This document shows, piece by piece, positions 11,105 to 22,670 of a DNA stretch of 64,000 nt (position 1 is the stretch's first letter; the number at the start of each line of letters is the position of its first letter). Source of the DNA: Kwoniella bestiolae CBS 10118 (Eukaryota > Basidiomycota > Tremellomycetes > Tremellales > Cryptococcaceae); NCBI RefSeq assembly GCF_000512585.2, contig NC_089246.1:1116001-1180000 (forward strand), written 5' to 3'. Made by a program: the position numbers and the translations under genes. Under the pieces are notes generated by a model, which saw only the letters and a program-made list of their open reading frames with translations, had not been told where the DNA came from and did no database searches.

Positions 11105-12351
11105 CTACCACGACGTGGTGTTGACAGCGCCAGGAGCAGTACATATGGAGGCAGTGGGATTGGAATAGATGAACCCTCCTTCGCTCAGCGCCAGGAACCC
11201 ATCGACGACTCGGGGTGAGCGGTAAGTGACATCGCCCGCTTCGTCGGATGGAGCGAGTGAGGAGAAGGTGAAGGTGTTTGGGCTGGGCTGGGGGATGGAC
11301 ACGGGTTGCTCGCGGTGCATGAACTGGTTTGTCAGCGGTGCGGGCATGGATTGGTGGACTCACCTGTATGGTCTGTCCCACTAGCAGAGAGTCTTCCATA
11401 TCTAGGGACATTGCTCCTCGACTTGGGTCTCCACTGAGGATTTTCACCACTTTTTGTACTGACCCGTTTTCCAAAAAGCCTAGATAGAAGTCCTCCTCTT
11501 TCGTTATACCGGTACCTCCCCGTTGCTGTAACGCAGCGATGAGAACTTGGGTAGGGTTGGAGTTGGCTCCTTCAAAGGACAGGAGCATGTTTCCCTGGGC
11601 ACTGAAAGTGTCAGCGAGCAACGTTGGGGTAAATCACTTACCCAGATATCACCGCGGGAGGAGTCATCGGTTCGAGGCCGAAGTGTAGGCTGGAGGTGGT
11701 TCGGGTATTGAGGGCTAGTCCGAGTGATCCTGAAGCGTGGATGTCTCCCCTGTGAAGGAGGGTGTACGGTCGGTTGGTAATGAACGGTGTAGCAGCGGTA
11801 AGGATGCCGGTTTTGAGGGCGGCGGGGTACATGGCATCTAACGCTTTGAGCACTGGTCCAGGTCGTCCGTCCGTGAGCAGGAGAAAGCTTTCCGCGGGTA
11901 CCCCTTCGAGGTCAGGTATGCGTTGGTGGGTCGTTTCACCCTTCCATAGCCCCGCCCACCCCTCTCCGGCAAGAAGAGCTTCGGCTTGACCCTGGCCAGA
12001 TCCCTTCAAGTCTTCTCCGCGCAGTATACGTTGACTTTCAGGCCGCTGGAATCGGCCCACCTCGGCGGGCGGTCTACCAGTCAGATCACTGCGGAATATT
12101 CGGGCATCGGAGAAGGTGGCTACGGAGAGGGTCGGTTCGTGACCGGCAGGTGTTATCGAGAACGAGCCAATCGAGTTGGGCAGGTGGGTTTGAAGGGTCG
12201 AGAGGTGTTGCGGGAGGTGCTGCAGCGACGTCGAGAGGAGGAAGAGTGAGGGGTCGGTAGTGTGGAAGAGGTTCGCGCTGACATACTCGGGTGTTGGCGA
12301 GAAGAACGTCTGCGCTCGGGTATGCAGTGATCGTATAGTGTTTCTGAGCAT
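11105..12351 (-). CDS. FIST-domain protein, probably mitochondrial
   Basis: Three exons, 12351-11642, 11601-11364 and 11323-11105, encode 388 aa. Residues about 130-230 match FIST_N: ESFLLLTDGRPGPVLKALDA, YPAALKTGILTAATPF, then LHRGDIHASGSLGLAL. The later part matches FIST_C: AQGNMLLSFEGA, VVKILSGDPSRGAMSL and VGQTIQFMHREQP. FIST domains are known mainly as predicted ligand sensors in bacteria and in animal and plant FBXO22-type F-box proteins. Here there is no F-box. Instead the N-terminus (MLRNTIRSLHTRAQTFFSP) is basic and hydroxylated with no acid residues, as in a mitochondrial presequence. Fungal function is not established to my knowledge. It sits in tandem upstream of the M20 gene and diverges from VPS10. 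Confidence 0.72.
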
Positions 12352-12664
12352 GGTTGTTGGAGAAGAGAGATCGAAATTTCACCTCCTCCACTTGAATCGT
12401 GATGTATGATGAAGTATACCCGGTATCGGTGGTTGGCGGTGATCGCCGTGGATCGTGCCGCGTCTGGCCAGACCAGCGACAATACTTTAAATCAGCGTCA
12501 CATTTAACCCTCGCGTCCGCCACATTTGCGACACTATATACTATGGTAATCCCTGGGATGTCTCGAAATACTTAGCATGGAGATCAGCTGCATCTCCGGG
12601 AGTGACAAAAGCGTGCATGACAGGAGGATATCGCATCGATCTGCCTGTTATCTGTGCTGCGGAA

Positions 12665-13237
12665 TCATGTTACACTCGGACAGATGTCAGCGGTGGTGAT
12701 CTGAAGCCATGCAGTCGTAGAGGGATTGCATGAGAGGGGATATGCGAAAGCTGAAGTCTCTTCATCGGGGGGATGCAGAGTCACTTTGTCTTCAAGCCGT
12801 TCTTGAGTAGTGAGATCAGCCGTACAGCCCTTTCGTACAGATAAATTTACAAGGGTTTGTGGTGCATCAGCACTGCTCAAAGAGATGTTTGAGATGACCG
12901 TCAAGTAAACGATCGCGCAGTTAGCATCAGATCTTACAGGTGATTTGTAACCTGCGGTTCCACATAGGAGCGGAATGCTATGAAATGTCATCTTTGCCCT
13001 TAAAGCGTCGTGGCCGCCTACATCGACCTGAAAGACAAGGGGATTAACGTTAATTAATTGCTCACATTCCTCATTGACTCTCAGAAGAGCTGAGTATGCT
13101 GAGGCTTGATTAGGGATGGCATCCAGGGGTAGCTCTCGCCCACCGCTGCTTTCGAGCAAAGCACTGTCGACACAAAATTTCGATGCGGAATGTCCTACTT
13201 TGCGAGACCTGCCCATACATTGTTGAGAATAGTCCAT
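12665..13237 (-). CDS. Orphan ORF, hypothetical protein
   Basis: This is an ATG-started, uninterrupted 190-codon frame (MDYSQQCMGRSRK at the start, TADICPSVT at the end) in the spacer between the FIST gene and VPS10. I recognise no domain, signal peptide or membrane segment, and it has six or more cysteines without an obvious motif. By rough stop-codon odds, an ORF this long would arise by chance only occasionally in the non-coding part of a window this size, so it is suggestive, not compelling. It could equally be the tail of an untranslated transcript from the divergent promoters. A splice-like GTGAGC...TTTCAG occurs inside it, but removing it breaks the frame. Confidence 0.25.
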   Translation of the reverse strand: MDYSQQCMGRSRKVGHSASKFCVDSALLESSGGRELPLDAIPNQASAYSALLRVNEECEQLINVNPLVFQVDVGGHDALRAKMTFHSIPLLCGTAGYKSPVRSDANCAIVYLTVISNISLSSADAPQTLVNLSVRKGCTADLTTQERLEDKVTLHPPDEETSAFAYPLSCNPSTTAWLQITTADICPSVT

Positions 13238-14090
13238 GTCTTCGCAGGTAAACTATGGACCACGAAGTGATGGAAGAATGATGGGTCAAAGCAGCTCTCG
13301 TCTTGATCTGCTGTGGCAATTCGCAGTTACTCTGAGAAATTGGAACAGCTCAGTCTCTAAGTTGAGTGTTGACTTCTAGTCGTGTTGGAACACCTTCGCT
13401 GCAGGATGTGACACGACGCTGCATTGTGCATTGGGACCTTCAAACCATGTTGGCATTCATAGAAATCTGCCGAGGTAGCAGATCTGTCACCCATGAGCAC
13501 CTGACTTATAGATGACCAAGCTCTGTCGCGTCGGGAATGCATGAGCATGTAGAGCAGTCAAGACTCTTTGATGAAATGAGGGGCTGGTAGACGAGTCTGT
13601 CGATGCAGGTCAAATCCGCTCATTCATGCAACGGGACAGAACCGACCGATCAAACAAGTTACATGTCGCAGGTCACGCCATGCAGAGCAGCCACATATCC
13701 CATAGGGAGTCAGGTCCTTGATCCTTATGACCCCAGCGCAAGTACACTTGTCAAGGCTAACTATCGCGCTGCTCAGACGGTCGATGAGGATCAAAGTATG
13801 CAATGAACGTCCATCGGTCATGTCCGAGTATTGAATTCGGGACACGTTAGGGAGTATCCCAGGGGTACCATAGTATATACGTTGTTGAGTGTGGCGCCGC
13901 TGGTAGTAAGTGGGGTGTGCATATAACAGGCGCTCCATGAGAGCGGCGATGTCCGAACAATCGATTCCAGCGCACGAGCTGAAGATGTGATGACGATACA
14001 TACGCGTGAGTTTAACGAGTTGAGAAATGGACAAAGCAATAAAATAGCAAGCATACCGCAGCGATCCAATCCTTTATCCTCTGCTCAACC

Positions 14091-14098
14091 TATATATA
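14091..14098 (+). promoter_or_regulatory. TATA-like element of VPS10
   Basis: A TATATATA run lies about 45 bp before the VPS10 start codon, in the position expected for a core promoter or transcription start region in a compact fungal genome. Confidence 0.4.
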
Positions 14099-14142
14099 CC
14101 CTCACAACTCACACACCCCCTTATGACACCCAACGACTCACG

Positions 14143-17100
14143 ATGACCTATACCCCTCGGCTCATTCTACACCTCCTAATATGCCTACTCCTACCTCTTC
14201 TGGTCCTCGCTGGCGACCCCGAAGTCACCGTCACTCGAATAGAGAACCTGCCCAACCGACTGTTCTACTTCGATGACACACTCGTCGTCCTCTTCCACGA
14301 CCCGGTACGGCTCGCTGTGATGCGCTCCCCCGACGAGGGTAAAACCTGGTCACCGATCAGCGGCCCCGGCGAAGGCGATGCGGTTCGACTGATCGACCAC
14401 CCTCACAACAAAAAAATGGCTTTCATCATCGGCAGAGATACCACCCACTGGGTGACCTACAACCAAGGGGACAGCTGGCAATCATTCGAGACCCCCCGCG
14501 AAGCAAGTCTCGGCGCTTCGATGCTCTCGTTTCACGCCGAGCAAGACGGCTGGATCCTGTTCCAGGGACGTGCGTGCGAGGACACAGGTAGTGGGAAATG
14601 GGGAGGAGGTAGATCCTGCTGGGACGAGACATTCTACACTCAAGATGCTTTCCGATCACCACCCAAACTCCTCCTCTCGCAAACATCCCAATGCCTCTTC
14701 GCCCGATCCTCCCCTGCCTTCGTCAACGCCCCTGAATCCCTCATCTTCTGCGTTGCCTTCGACTCGAGCAACAAACCTGGAGGAGGTGGAATGCACAGCT
14801 ACAAAGAGAGCAGACTTTACTCCTCCGAAGACTGGTACGAGAACAAAAAGTTCGTAGACCTAGGAATTGGAAAGCGAGCTCAAGGAGTAGTCGGCCTCGG
14901 CGTAGTATCCAAGTTCATGGTAGCAGCGTTGAAAGTGTCAGATGGCGAAAAGCGAGCATCAGGCGATCCAATGTAAGTCCGTCCCCTGTAGACCGTGCTA
15001 ACCCTCAGGCATCTCTACGTCTCCACCGACGGCAAGGAATGGCGCCAAACTCAATTCCCCCACTCCGCCCTACCCGACCTCAAAGAAAACGCCTACACCG
15101 TTGTCGAATCCACCACCCACTCCATCGCCGTCGACATCCTCACCTCCCCCTCCGCCAACATCGGTACCCTCTTCGTCTCCTCCAGCGAAGGCACCTACTT
15201 CGTCGAAGCGTTGCCAGATACCAATCGAAACGACTACGGGATCGTAGATTTCGAACAGCTGGTTGGCCTCGAAGGCGTAGGCATCGCAAATGTCGTGTCC
15301 AACCGAGAAGAAGTAGTAGGATGGGGAGAAGCCAAGAAGATAAAAACCAAGATCACCTACGACGACGGCTCCAGTTGGAGACTGCTCAAAGCTCCCCCCA
15401 CCCATCTCAACGGCGATGACTGGAGCTGCAATCGCGAGAACACCGAATCCTGCTCTCTCCACGTCCACTCCGTCACCACACCCCACAACATCGGCCGAGT
15501 CTTCTCATCCACCGCCCCCGGCTACGTCATGGCAGTCGGATCCGTCGGCAACAGCTTACTCCCCTACGAAGACTGCGATACTTTCCTCTCCACCGACGCG
15601 GGGCTCACCTGGAGAATGGTCCAAGAGGGCGCTCACAAATACGAATTCGGAGACCAAGGAAGCGTCCTGGTCATCGTCGACGACGAAGAACCTACCGACA
15701 ACGTCAAATACTCCTATGACGGTGGCTCTACCTGGTCCCAGCTAGACCTCGGTGTCACCGTTCGGGGCCTCGTCCTCACCACCATCCCCGACTCCACATC
15801 CCAAAAATTCCTGCTCATCGGTACCCTCCCTCGTCGAGACTCCGGCAAAGGCGGTCGACACGCCCTCATCTTCCTTGACTTCGCCCCGGTCCAAACCCGC
15901 CAATGCACGGACTCCGACTTCGAGAGGTGGTACGCCCGAAGTGAAGAAGGGAAAGAATGCCTCATGGGCCACAAACAATGGTACCAGAGGCGAAAGCTCG
16001 ACGCGCAATGCTACGTCGGACACAAGTTCGAGGATCCCGTTGGTCACGAAGAGAACTGTGCCTGTACCGACGAAGACTACGAATGCGACTTCAACTACGT
16101 CCGTCAAGACGGCGAATGTGTCCCTGTCGGGCCTGAACCTGTCCCCGCGGGTACATGCAATAAAGCAGACGACAAGTATCTCGGCTCATCTGGATACCGA
16201 AAGATCCCCGGAAATACCTGCGAAAGTCGATCAGACAAAGCCAAAGACAGTCCCATCATGAAAGAATGTTCAGAAGCGAGACCAAAAGAAGGCAAAGTGT
16301 CCCACGTCACCCACGAGTTCGGCTCAGTCATCACCCAACACCAATACTTCCCCGGCTCTCAATCCCTCCTTCTCCAGCTCAGCGACGGTACGGTATGGCA
16401 ATCCAGCAACGAGGGGTTCTCCTGGAAACAACTCTACGAAAAAGAAACCTTCCTCGGCGTGACCATGCATTCCTTTGCCAGCGAAAGAGCCTACCTCCTC
16501 ACCGATTCCAAGCGAATATACCACACCACCGACTATGGCCGCTCATGGAATGTCATCACTGCGCCTGAAGTACCCAACAACCTCGGCATCCCCATCCTCG
16601 ACTTCCACCCGACCAAATCCGACTGGCTCATCTACACTGGTGCGATCAACTGCGCCGATACTCTCTCGACCAACTGCCGAGCCGTCGCATACTACTCTAC
16701 CGACCACGGTCGCCGATGGAAGAAGATCGAAGAGTACGTGCGGAACTGTGCTTGGGCAAGAGACGCTCGACTCAAGATCGACGAACGAGAGATCATTTGT
16801 GAATCGTACAAGAATAAAAAGGGATCTCAGCTCGGTGGAGATTACAATCCGCTCGAGTTGATCGCCGGTGCAAACTACTATTCCAAGAAGATCAAGCTGT
16901 TCGATGCGGTAGTTGGATTTGCTAGTTTCTCAGAGTATCTCTTGGTCGCTCAGGTAGGTCAACTCTTCGGTGTGCGACCAAGCTAACCCCCCACAGCTCA
17001 ACGAGATGGCCGGGACTCTATCCCTCCAAGTCTCCCTCGACGGGTATCACTTCTCTGAAGGACAATTCCCCCCTTCCATGAAGATTGAAAACCGAGCCTA

Positions 17101-18875
17101 CACAATTCTAGAAAGCAACACCGACTCCGTATTCCTCCACGTCACGATGAACTCGGATATCAGCAAAGAATGGGGAAGTATATTCAAGTGAGTCTGGCCA
17201 CTTTCCTCTCATAGTCCTTGCTGACCCGCCCCAGGTCCAACTCCAACGGGACCTACTACAACCTTGCCGTGGAATACGTCAACCGGAACACCGCCGGGTA
17301 TGTCGACTTTGAAAAGATGCTCGGTCTCGATGGCATTGCCGTGATCAACGTCGTTGCCAACCCTAAAGAAGCCGATATCTCAGGAAAGAAGAAACTGCAA
17401 ACCCGAATCACTCACAACGACGGAGGCACGTGGAAGCCTATGAACCCGCCGCCCAAGGATTCTCTAGGTCAGGAATATGACTGTCGATCCACGGTAAGCT
17501 ACTTTTCGCTCTCGCCTCACCTCCGCTAACCCTCTCCCAGTCCTGCTCGCTGCAAATCCACGGCTACACCGAACGACGAGATCCAAAAGCCACTTACAGT
17601 AGTCCCTCCGCCGTTGGCCTCATGCTCGCCGTTGGTAACGTCGGTGAAGAACTCGCCGCCTACACCGATTCCGACGTGTTCTTAACCCGAGATGGCGGGT
17701 TCACATGGGAGGAAGTCCACAAAGACGCTCATATATGGGAGTTCGGTGACTCGGGCTCCATTCTCGTCCTAGTCAACGACGAAGAAGCTACCGATCACAT
17801 CTTGTACACCACCGACGAAGGTTTGACCTGGAACGAGTACACGTTCGGTCAAACCCTCAGAGTCAAGACTATCCAGACCGTTCCAGATGACACTAGTCGA
17901 CGGTTCCTCCTTGTTGGTAACGCCCCTGGCCAAAGCGACAAATCGATCCTGGTCCATCTCGACTTCTCAGCGATCACAAACATAAAGTGCGAGCTTAGCA
18001 TCGAAGATCCCAATCATGACGATTTCCAGCTCTGGTCACCGAGTGAAGGCAGAGAGGAGAACTGCTTATTCGGAAGGCAGACAATGTATCACCGAAGGAT
18101 CAGAGACAGAAACTGTTACATCGGTCGAAGAGTTGATCAACCAAAGACCATCGTCAGAAATTGCACCTGCACTCCAGCGGATTTCGAATGGTGAGTCTTA
18201 CCCACCACAATCACAACGCTGACCCCTGTCCAGCGAATTCAACTACCGACGAGACGCTAGCGGAAACTGTGTTCTTGTCGACGGTGCATCTCCCCTCTCC
18301 TACGACACCGAATACGAGCAATGTGATGGCTTCACCGAGTTCTGGTACGAGAGGACCGAGTACCGAAAAATCCCCTACTCATCCTGTGAAGGAGGCGAGC
18401 GCCCCGACAGAGGGAAACGACACGAATGTCCAGGCTTGATACTGCGAGGAGGACTAGGTGGATTGTTTTGGGGCTCAATCGCGATGATACCGTTCGCTTT
18501 TGCCGGTCTGGCTGGATGGTACTACTGGACGAAAGGAAGTCGACCGGGGTGAGTGTATCGTCTACCTATGTTGGTCTTTACTAACATCTATCACAGTGCT
18601 ATCCGTCTCGGCGAACACCGAGCGTTCGGAGACGACTCTCCTGCTGCTGGTGTATTGTCAATCATCGCTTCCGTACCTATCTTCCTCATTGCCATAGGAC
18701 AAGAAGGCTGGGCATGGGTCACGCGGAAGGTCCCATTCCTTGATGATGTGTTCGGCAGCAGGACGCCGTATAGGAGTGTGCCGATTGACGATGATGGTGA
18801 GTGAATCCACGAGATCAAGAACGATAGCTGATCTCATGTCTAGCCGAGATTTTAGGTAATTACGAGGATGATTAG
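14143..18875 (+). CDS. VPS10: Vacuolar sorting receptor VPS10 (sortilin family)
   Basis: This is a type I membrane receptor that carries soluble hydrolases such as carboxypeptidase Y from the trans-Golgi to the endosome. Eight exons (14143-14972, 15009-16953, 16997-17187, 17235-17493, 17541-18190, 18234-18548, 18597-18796, 18844-18875) sum to 1473 aa. There is a signal peptide (LILHLLICLLLPLLVLA) and two tandem VPS10 domains: the first about residues 30-660 and the second about 680-1330. Each has repeated BNR-like S/T-x-D-x-G-x-x-W turns (STDAGLTW, TRDGGFTW, TTDEGLTW) and a 10-Cys module (ECLMGHKQWYQRRK, NCLFGRQTMYHRR). A transmembrane helix follows at GLFWGSIAMIPFAFAGLAGW, then a tail with an acidic end (NYEDD). 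A second hydrophobic stretch, AAGVLSIIASVPIFLIAIG, follows in the tail, as in other fungal VPS10 proteins. The start is the ATG opening the signal peptide. Confidence 0.97.
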
Positions 18876-18999
18876 GCAAGGGCAAAAGGAATGGATATAG
18901 ATGATCAATGCATAGTATGATTTTATTTTCTATTTTTAGTGCTTCTACAACGGTTTCTGCTACATTGTATGCTTTCTGCATACCATCGCCGTTTCCACC

Positions 19000-20287
19000 C
19001 TACTCCCTCGCATCGATCCACCTTTGATGTCTGTCCAACAACTCCTTGATGATCAACTCTTCAATCTCGACCTCCCCATCTCTACCCTTCCCACCTTCAT
19101 CCTTGAGATCATCCAACCTCAGCCAAGTCTCTTTATACTCTTCCTTCTGCTCCAGACCTGCCACATCCAGCTTCTCGGATTCACCAGATTCCATTATAGG
19201 CGGGGTTGCAGTCCCCTTTATCCTATCATCTCCAGTACCCTTTTCCGGCTTAGACATCGAGTTGCGCTCGACAAAGACCACCTCGTATTTACGTCGGTGG
19301 AGCTCGTTCCCTATTACCAGCTGATGGCCGTATCGCGATAGCGCTGCTCGAGATTTGGGTATGAGGAGTTGGGTGTCTGTCTCGAGCTGTGTTAGATGCA
19401 CATCGTCAGCTCCGTCACTGTGTGTCTCCCTACCTCGCGTGATCACCCACCTTGAAGCTGACGATGTACCCCTCAGGTGTCCATTCCTGTACCAACGGTT
19501 TGAGCACCTTGGGCACCTGGTCCATCTCCAAGCTCAACGTCCCCTGAAGGGATTGTATCTTATGTTCGGCAACCCTCTCTTCGGGTAGGAAGAAGTCCGA
19601 TACAGCCGCTGCCAGGTAGAACATCCCCCTCCTGCCCAAGCTCGCCATAGATGCTGTGACTGCTTTCAAGAGCCATAGATAATCGTTTACAGTCTGGAAT
19701 TCCACGCTTAGCAACGATCCGGAGGACTGAGCCTCATGGTACGCTTGAAGGATCGGTAAGAGCGATTTGGTATGGTCTGGCGAGACCACTATTGAAGAGC
19801 TTGAGCCAGAAGATGAAGGGACGATAGACAAGAGATCTAAGAACGGGTTGAGGGAGTGAGAGTAGTGTCGTGAGAAGGGTCGGAGGGAATGCAATCTGTG
19901 TAAGAAGATGACGGCGTATCCTTGAGATAGGAAGTACTCTGCTGAGGTCGCTCCTCTCGTCCCGGCTGAGAAATTGTCGAGGAAGCGGACGCTACGGGTT
20001 TATTATTTCAGCTGATGTACTATTGCTTATCACAGTCAGACTCACGTATTGGATTCTAGGGGGACGGTGGTCCCACCGCTCTATACCGCTAGATTAGCAA
20101 ATGGGTACAAGTGATAGATGGGTTCCATACTCACAGTAACCAGCACCACCTTCTTCCCGTTGACTGCCTTCCACTTCTCTACGAACTGGTGCATCTTCTC
20201 GCTCTTCTCCTTTAACCCCGCTGGTGGTCTCTGCGTCTGGAAGTAACTCTCGGTGGAGAAGGGCTGTGAGCTTGATGATGCGGACAT
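19000..20287 (-). CDS. CAB2: Phosphopantothenate-cysteine ligase
   Basis: The enzyme joins 4'-phosphopantothenate to cysteine in coenzyme A synthesis (cytosol). Eukaryotic members are stand-alone ligases, not fused to the decarboxylase, and this is one. Signature blocks across the introns are VVLVTSGGTTVPLESNTVRFLDNFSAGTRGA read in pieces: the nucleotide-binding SGGTTVPLE, the RFLDNFSAGTRGA loop, then AYHEAQSSGSLLSVEFQTV, MFYLAAAVSDFFLPEE (the conserved AAVSDF motif), HKIQSLQGTLSLEMDQVPK, and LLIPKSRAALSRYGHQLVIGNEL near the C-terminus. The start at 20287 (MSASSSSQPF) lies before PFSTESYFQTQRPP, which resembles other fungal N-termini. Its stop is 124 bp from the VPS10 stop on the opposite strand, and it diverges from the ZIP gene. 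Confidence 0.93.
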
Positions 20288-21019
20288 TGTGTAGGTTTTT
20301 GGTGGAATTTCGTTCGTCAAGGAGAAAGGAGATAGAAGAAGTTGATCTATCGCTTGTCCTTTTATAGATTCTTGGGGAGTGTTATCTATTGTGAGATGGG
20401 GATACAGTATATGCAATGGGGGTATGAGACGATAAATCATGAAGAGATAGATGGATCATGATCCGATTATTCAGGTATCATGATAGTATAGTGATCCCAC
20501 GTGGTAGCTCGTGATTAGGTCGATCTTTCCCTGTTGTAACTTTCAATATGACAACAAATCATCAAGGATTTATTTTATTACGTTGACCGCAAGGTTTTGG
20601 ATGACATCGACACTACTTATATAAGGAACAACGTCAAGTATAGACTACAAAGAGATAGAGATCAGATCCTTTATCCTTTGATTCCCACCCCACCAATCTT
20701 CTTCCTCCTCTTCCTGTGAATCATCCTTTCAATCTTTACGCAGTCAACGTTGTTCACTTAGCATCAAGATATATCATATCTTGTTCTCAATCACCATCAC
20801 AATACCTGGCATAACCGTCCAGTCCTCTTTCCTCGCCATCACTCACTTCAGCTTGGTCCACGTTCATCATCTCATCTGTCCATCAACCAGCTCATGCAAT
20901 AGCATATCGACAAAACATATAACATCCCTCATATTCAATCATATCAAATCATATCATCATCATATACGCGAATACCTGTATTCATCATCTACCTTGAAGA
21001 CGCCCATACGACTCCAAAA
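20288..21019. promoter_or_regulatory. Divergent promoter and leader, CAB2 / ZIP transporter
   Basis: This 732 bp interval separates two divergent starts. The right half (about 20690-20990) is rich in C and T with repeated TCATC and CATC words, typical of long basidiomycete 5' leaders. No ATG-started frame of note occurs on the plus strand before 21020, and I found no RNA gene. Confidence 0.45.
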
Positions 21020-22399
21020 ATGGGTATGCTCCTTCTCCTGGGCCAGAGCGCCTGTATGTTCATAGCGAGTTTCGTGGTCGGTAGTATACCATTATGGATC
21101 AAATCTGCTACTACGGGTGAGTACATCTTACCCATATGATTCGAATGTACACTGACAAAGGAGTCGATAACAGGAAGACGGTTGAAGATGATTTCCGTCC
21201 TGGGGATGGGTCTGTTGGTCGGTGCAGCTTTGACGATCATCATTCCCGAGTAAGCTTGCTGTCGTCCCTCACATGTAACATCAACCAAGCTGATACCATC
21301 GGCGCTGTTGTAGAGGAGTGTCAACTCTGTTCGACGCTTTACCTACCGAAAGGCAGGGTCACGATGAGAGTGCTATACATGCTACCGGTATAAGTTTGTT
21401 ACTCGGGTTTGCCCTCATGCTTTTGTAAGTCGACACCTATTATCGTATATCTGAGGTCTGACCATCACGACTTGCAGAATCGAAACTCTCACACCTCATC
21501 CTTCACCCTCTCCACCGCCTTCTCCAACTTCCTCCCGATCACACTCGCCCTCATCTTCCATAGATTCCACAACCCGTCCTTCGCCCCAACACCTCAACTC
21601 GCATACTCCACTCCAATCAAAACCGAAGAAACTGCACATACACGACCATGACGATTCGGAGGGACTCAGCGGTAGTGTTCATGGACTGAATGCGACCTTG
21701 GGTATGGTCATCCACGGTGCTGCGGATGGAATCGCTTTGGGTGCAAGTAGTTTGTCTGGGAACGGGAGTCTGAGTTTGGTGATTTTCCTGGCAGTGTTGG
21801 TGCATAAAGGTGAGTCGGATTTCGTCTAAGATCTGATGGAAAGCCTACGCACCTCTCTTGCATTTACTGCTCGTCGCTACGCGGAAAACAAACAATTGAC
21901 CCCCTCTTATTGTCTAGGCCCAACTGCTCTAGGTCTCACCACCACACTCCTCTCGCTCAACCTCGCCCACACCGCCATCAGGAAAAGATTGATCATCTTC
22001 TCTTTCGCCGCACCATTTGGCGCTATCATGACGTATCTTATAGTCAAGGCGTTCGGATCTGCCAACTTGGGACAGGGTCATAGAGGAGACGTAGATGCTA
22101 TCGGATGGTGGACTGGCATAGCCTTGCTGTTCTCGGTGAGTGCAGAATTACCTCTCTCAAAGGTTCATCGACTAATGGGGTACATCATCAACCAGGGAGG
22201 ATCCTTCCTATACGTCGCAACGGTGATCCAACCTCTGTCAGCCCATCCACACGACCATCATTCCCACGTTGAGTCAGGTGATCCAAATGGCCAGCAAACA
22301 CAAGAACCGCAATTGGGCAAATACGAGCGCACGTTGTTGTTGGTCCTGGGTATGGGTCTACCAGCTATGCTCAGTTGGTTAGTGGGTGATGAGCATTAG
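21020..22399 (+). CDS. ZIP family metal transporter (ZIP9/ATX2 type)
   Basis: A multi-pass transporter of about 350 aa that moves zinc or manganese into the cytosol; the closest layout is the ZIP9 subfamily, which includes yeast Golgi Atx2. Membrane segments include LLLLGQSACMFIASFVVGSI, VLGMGLLVGAALTIIIP, SLLLGFALMLLIETL, then a low-complexity Ser/Pro/His loop (about residues 100-150, with HIHDHDD as a likely metal-binding stretch). The metal-site helices follow: HGLNATLGMVIHGAADGIALG (TM4) and AVLVHKGPTALGL (TM5). The last helices are LIIFSFAAPFGAIMTYLIV, GGSFLYVATVIQPL and LLVLGMGLPAMLSWLVGDEH. A second His-rich loop (HPHDHHSHVE) precedes the last helix. Six or so short introns; the second restores IIIPEGVSTLFDALP. 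Metal specificity is not readable. Confidence 0.9.
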
Positions 22400-22670
22400 A
22401 TTGAAAAAGAAAAACGATCGACCATATCGTAAAGGGTCAAAATATAAAAGGAATAGAACTGTTCATATATACATGTGTTTATAGCGTCTAGGCATCTTTG
22501 TGGTATACAGTGGGTATGTATGTGTAAATAGGCAACACGCTTTGCGTCAAAAGGGATATGAGATGCATTTCCTTATTATAAATATGGATAGAATGTGGAG
22601 CAGAAAAGGTAAATCGTTATCGTTCGTATGTATACACAGGTTTTGTCGAGTTTCTGGGAGAGCACGGCGC

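Larger units (their letters stand above)
12352..14142. other. Long spacer between the FIST gene and VPS10
   Basis: About 1.8 kb separates the divergent FIST gene and VPS10. It must hold both promoters. A TATATATA at 14091-14098 sits about 45 bp before the VPS10 start. Besides the orphan ORF listed separately and an unconvincing minus-strand ORF within 13624-14034, I see no conserved protein, RNA or repeat. Confidence 0.5.

Noticed and set aside
15070..16107. Several long frames on other strands and phases within VPS10
   Set aside because: Shadows caused by the strongly C-ending codon use of VPS10; low-complexity Arg/Ser/Pro products.
20781..21065. 94-codon frame before the ZIP gene
   Set aside because: It opens with TTG, not ATG, and overlaps the ZIP start in another phase in a CT-rich leader.
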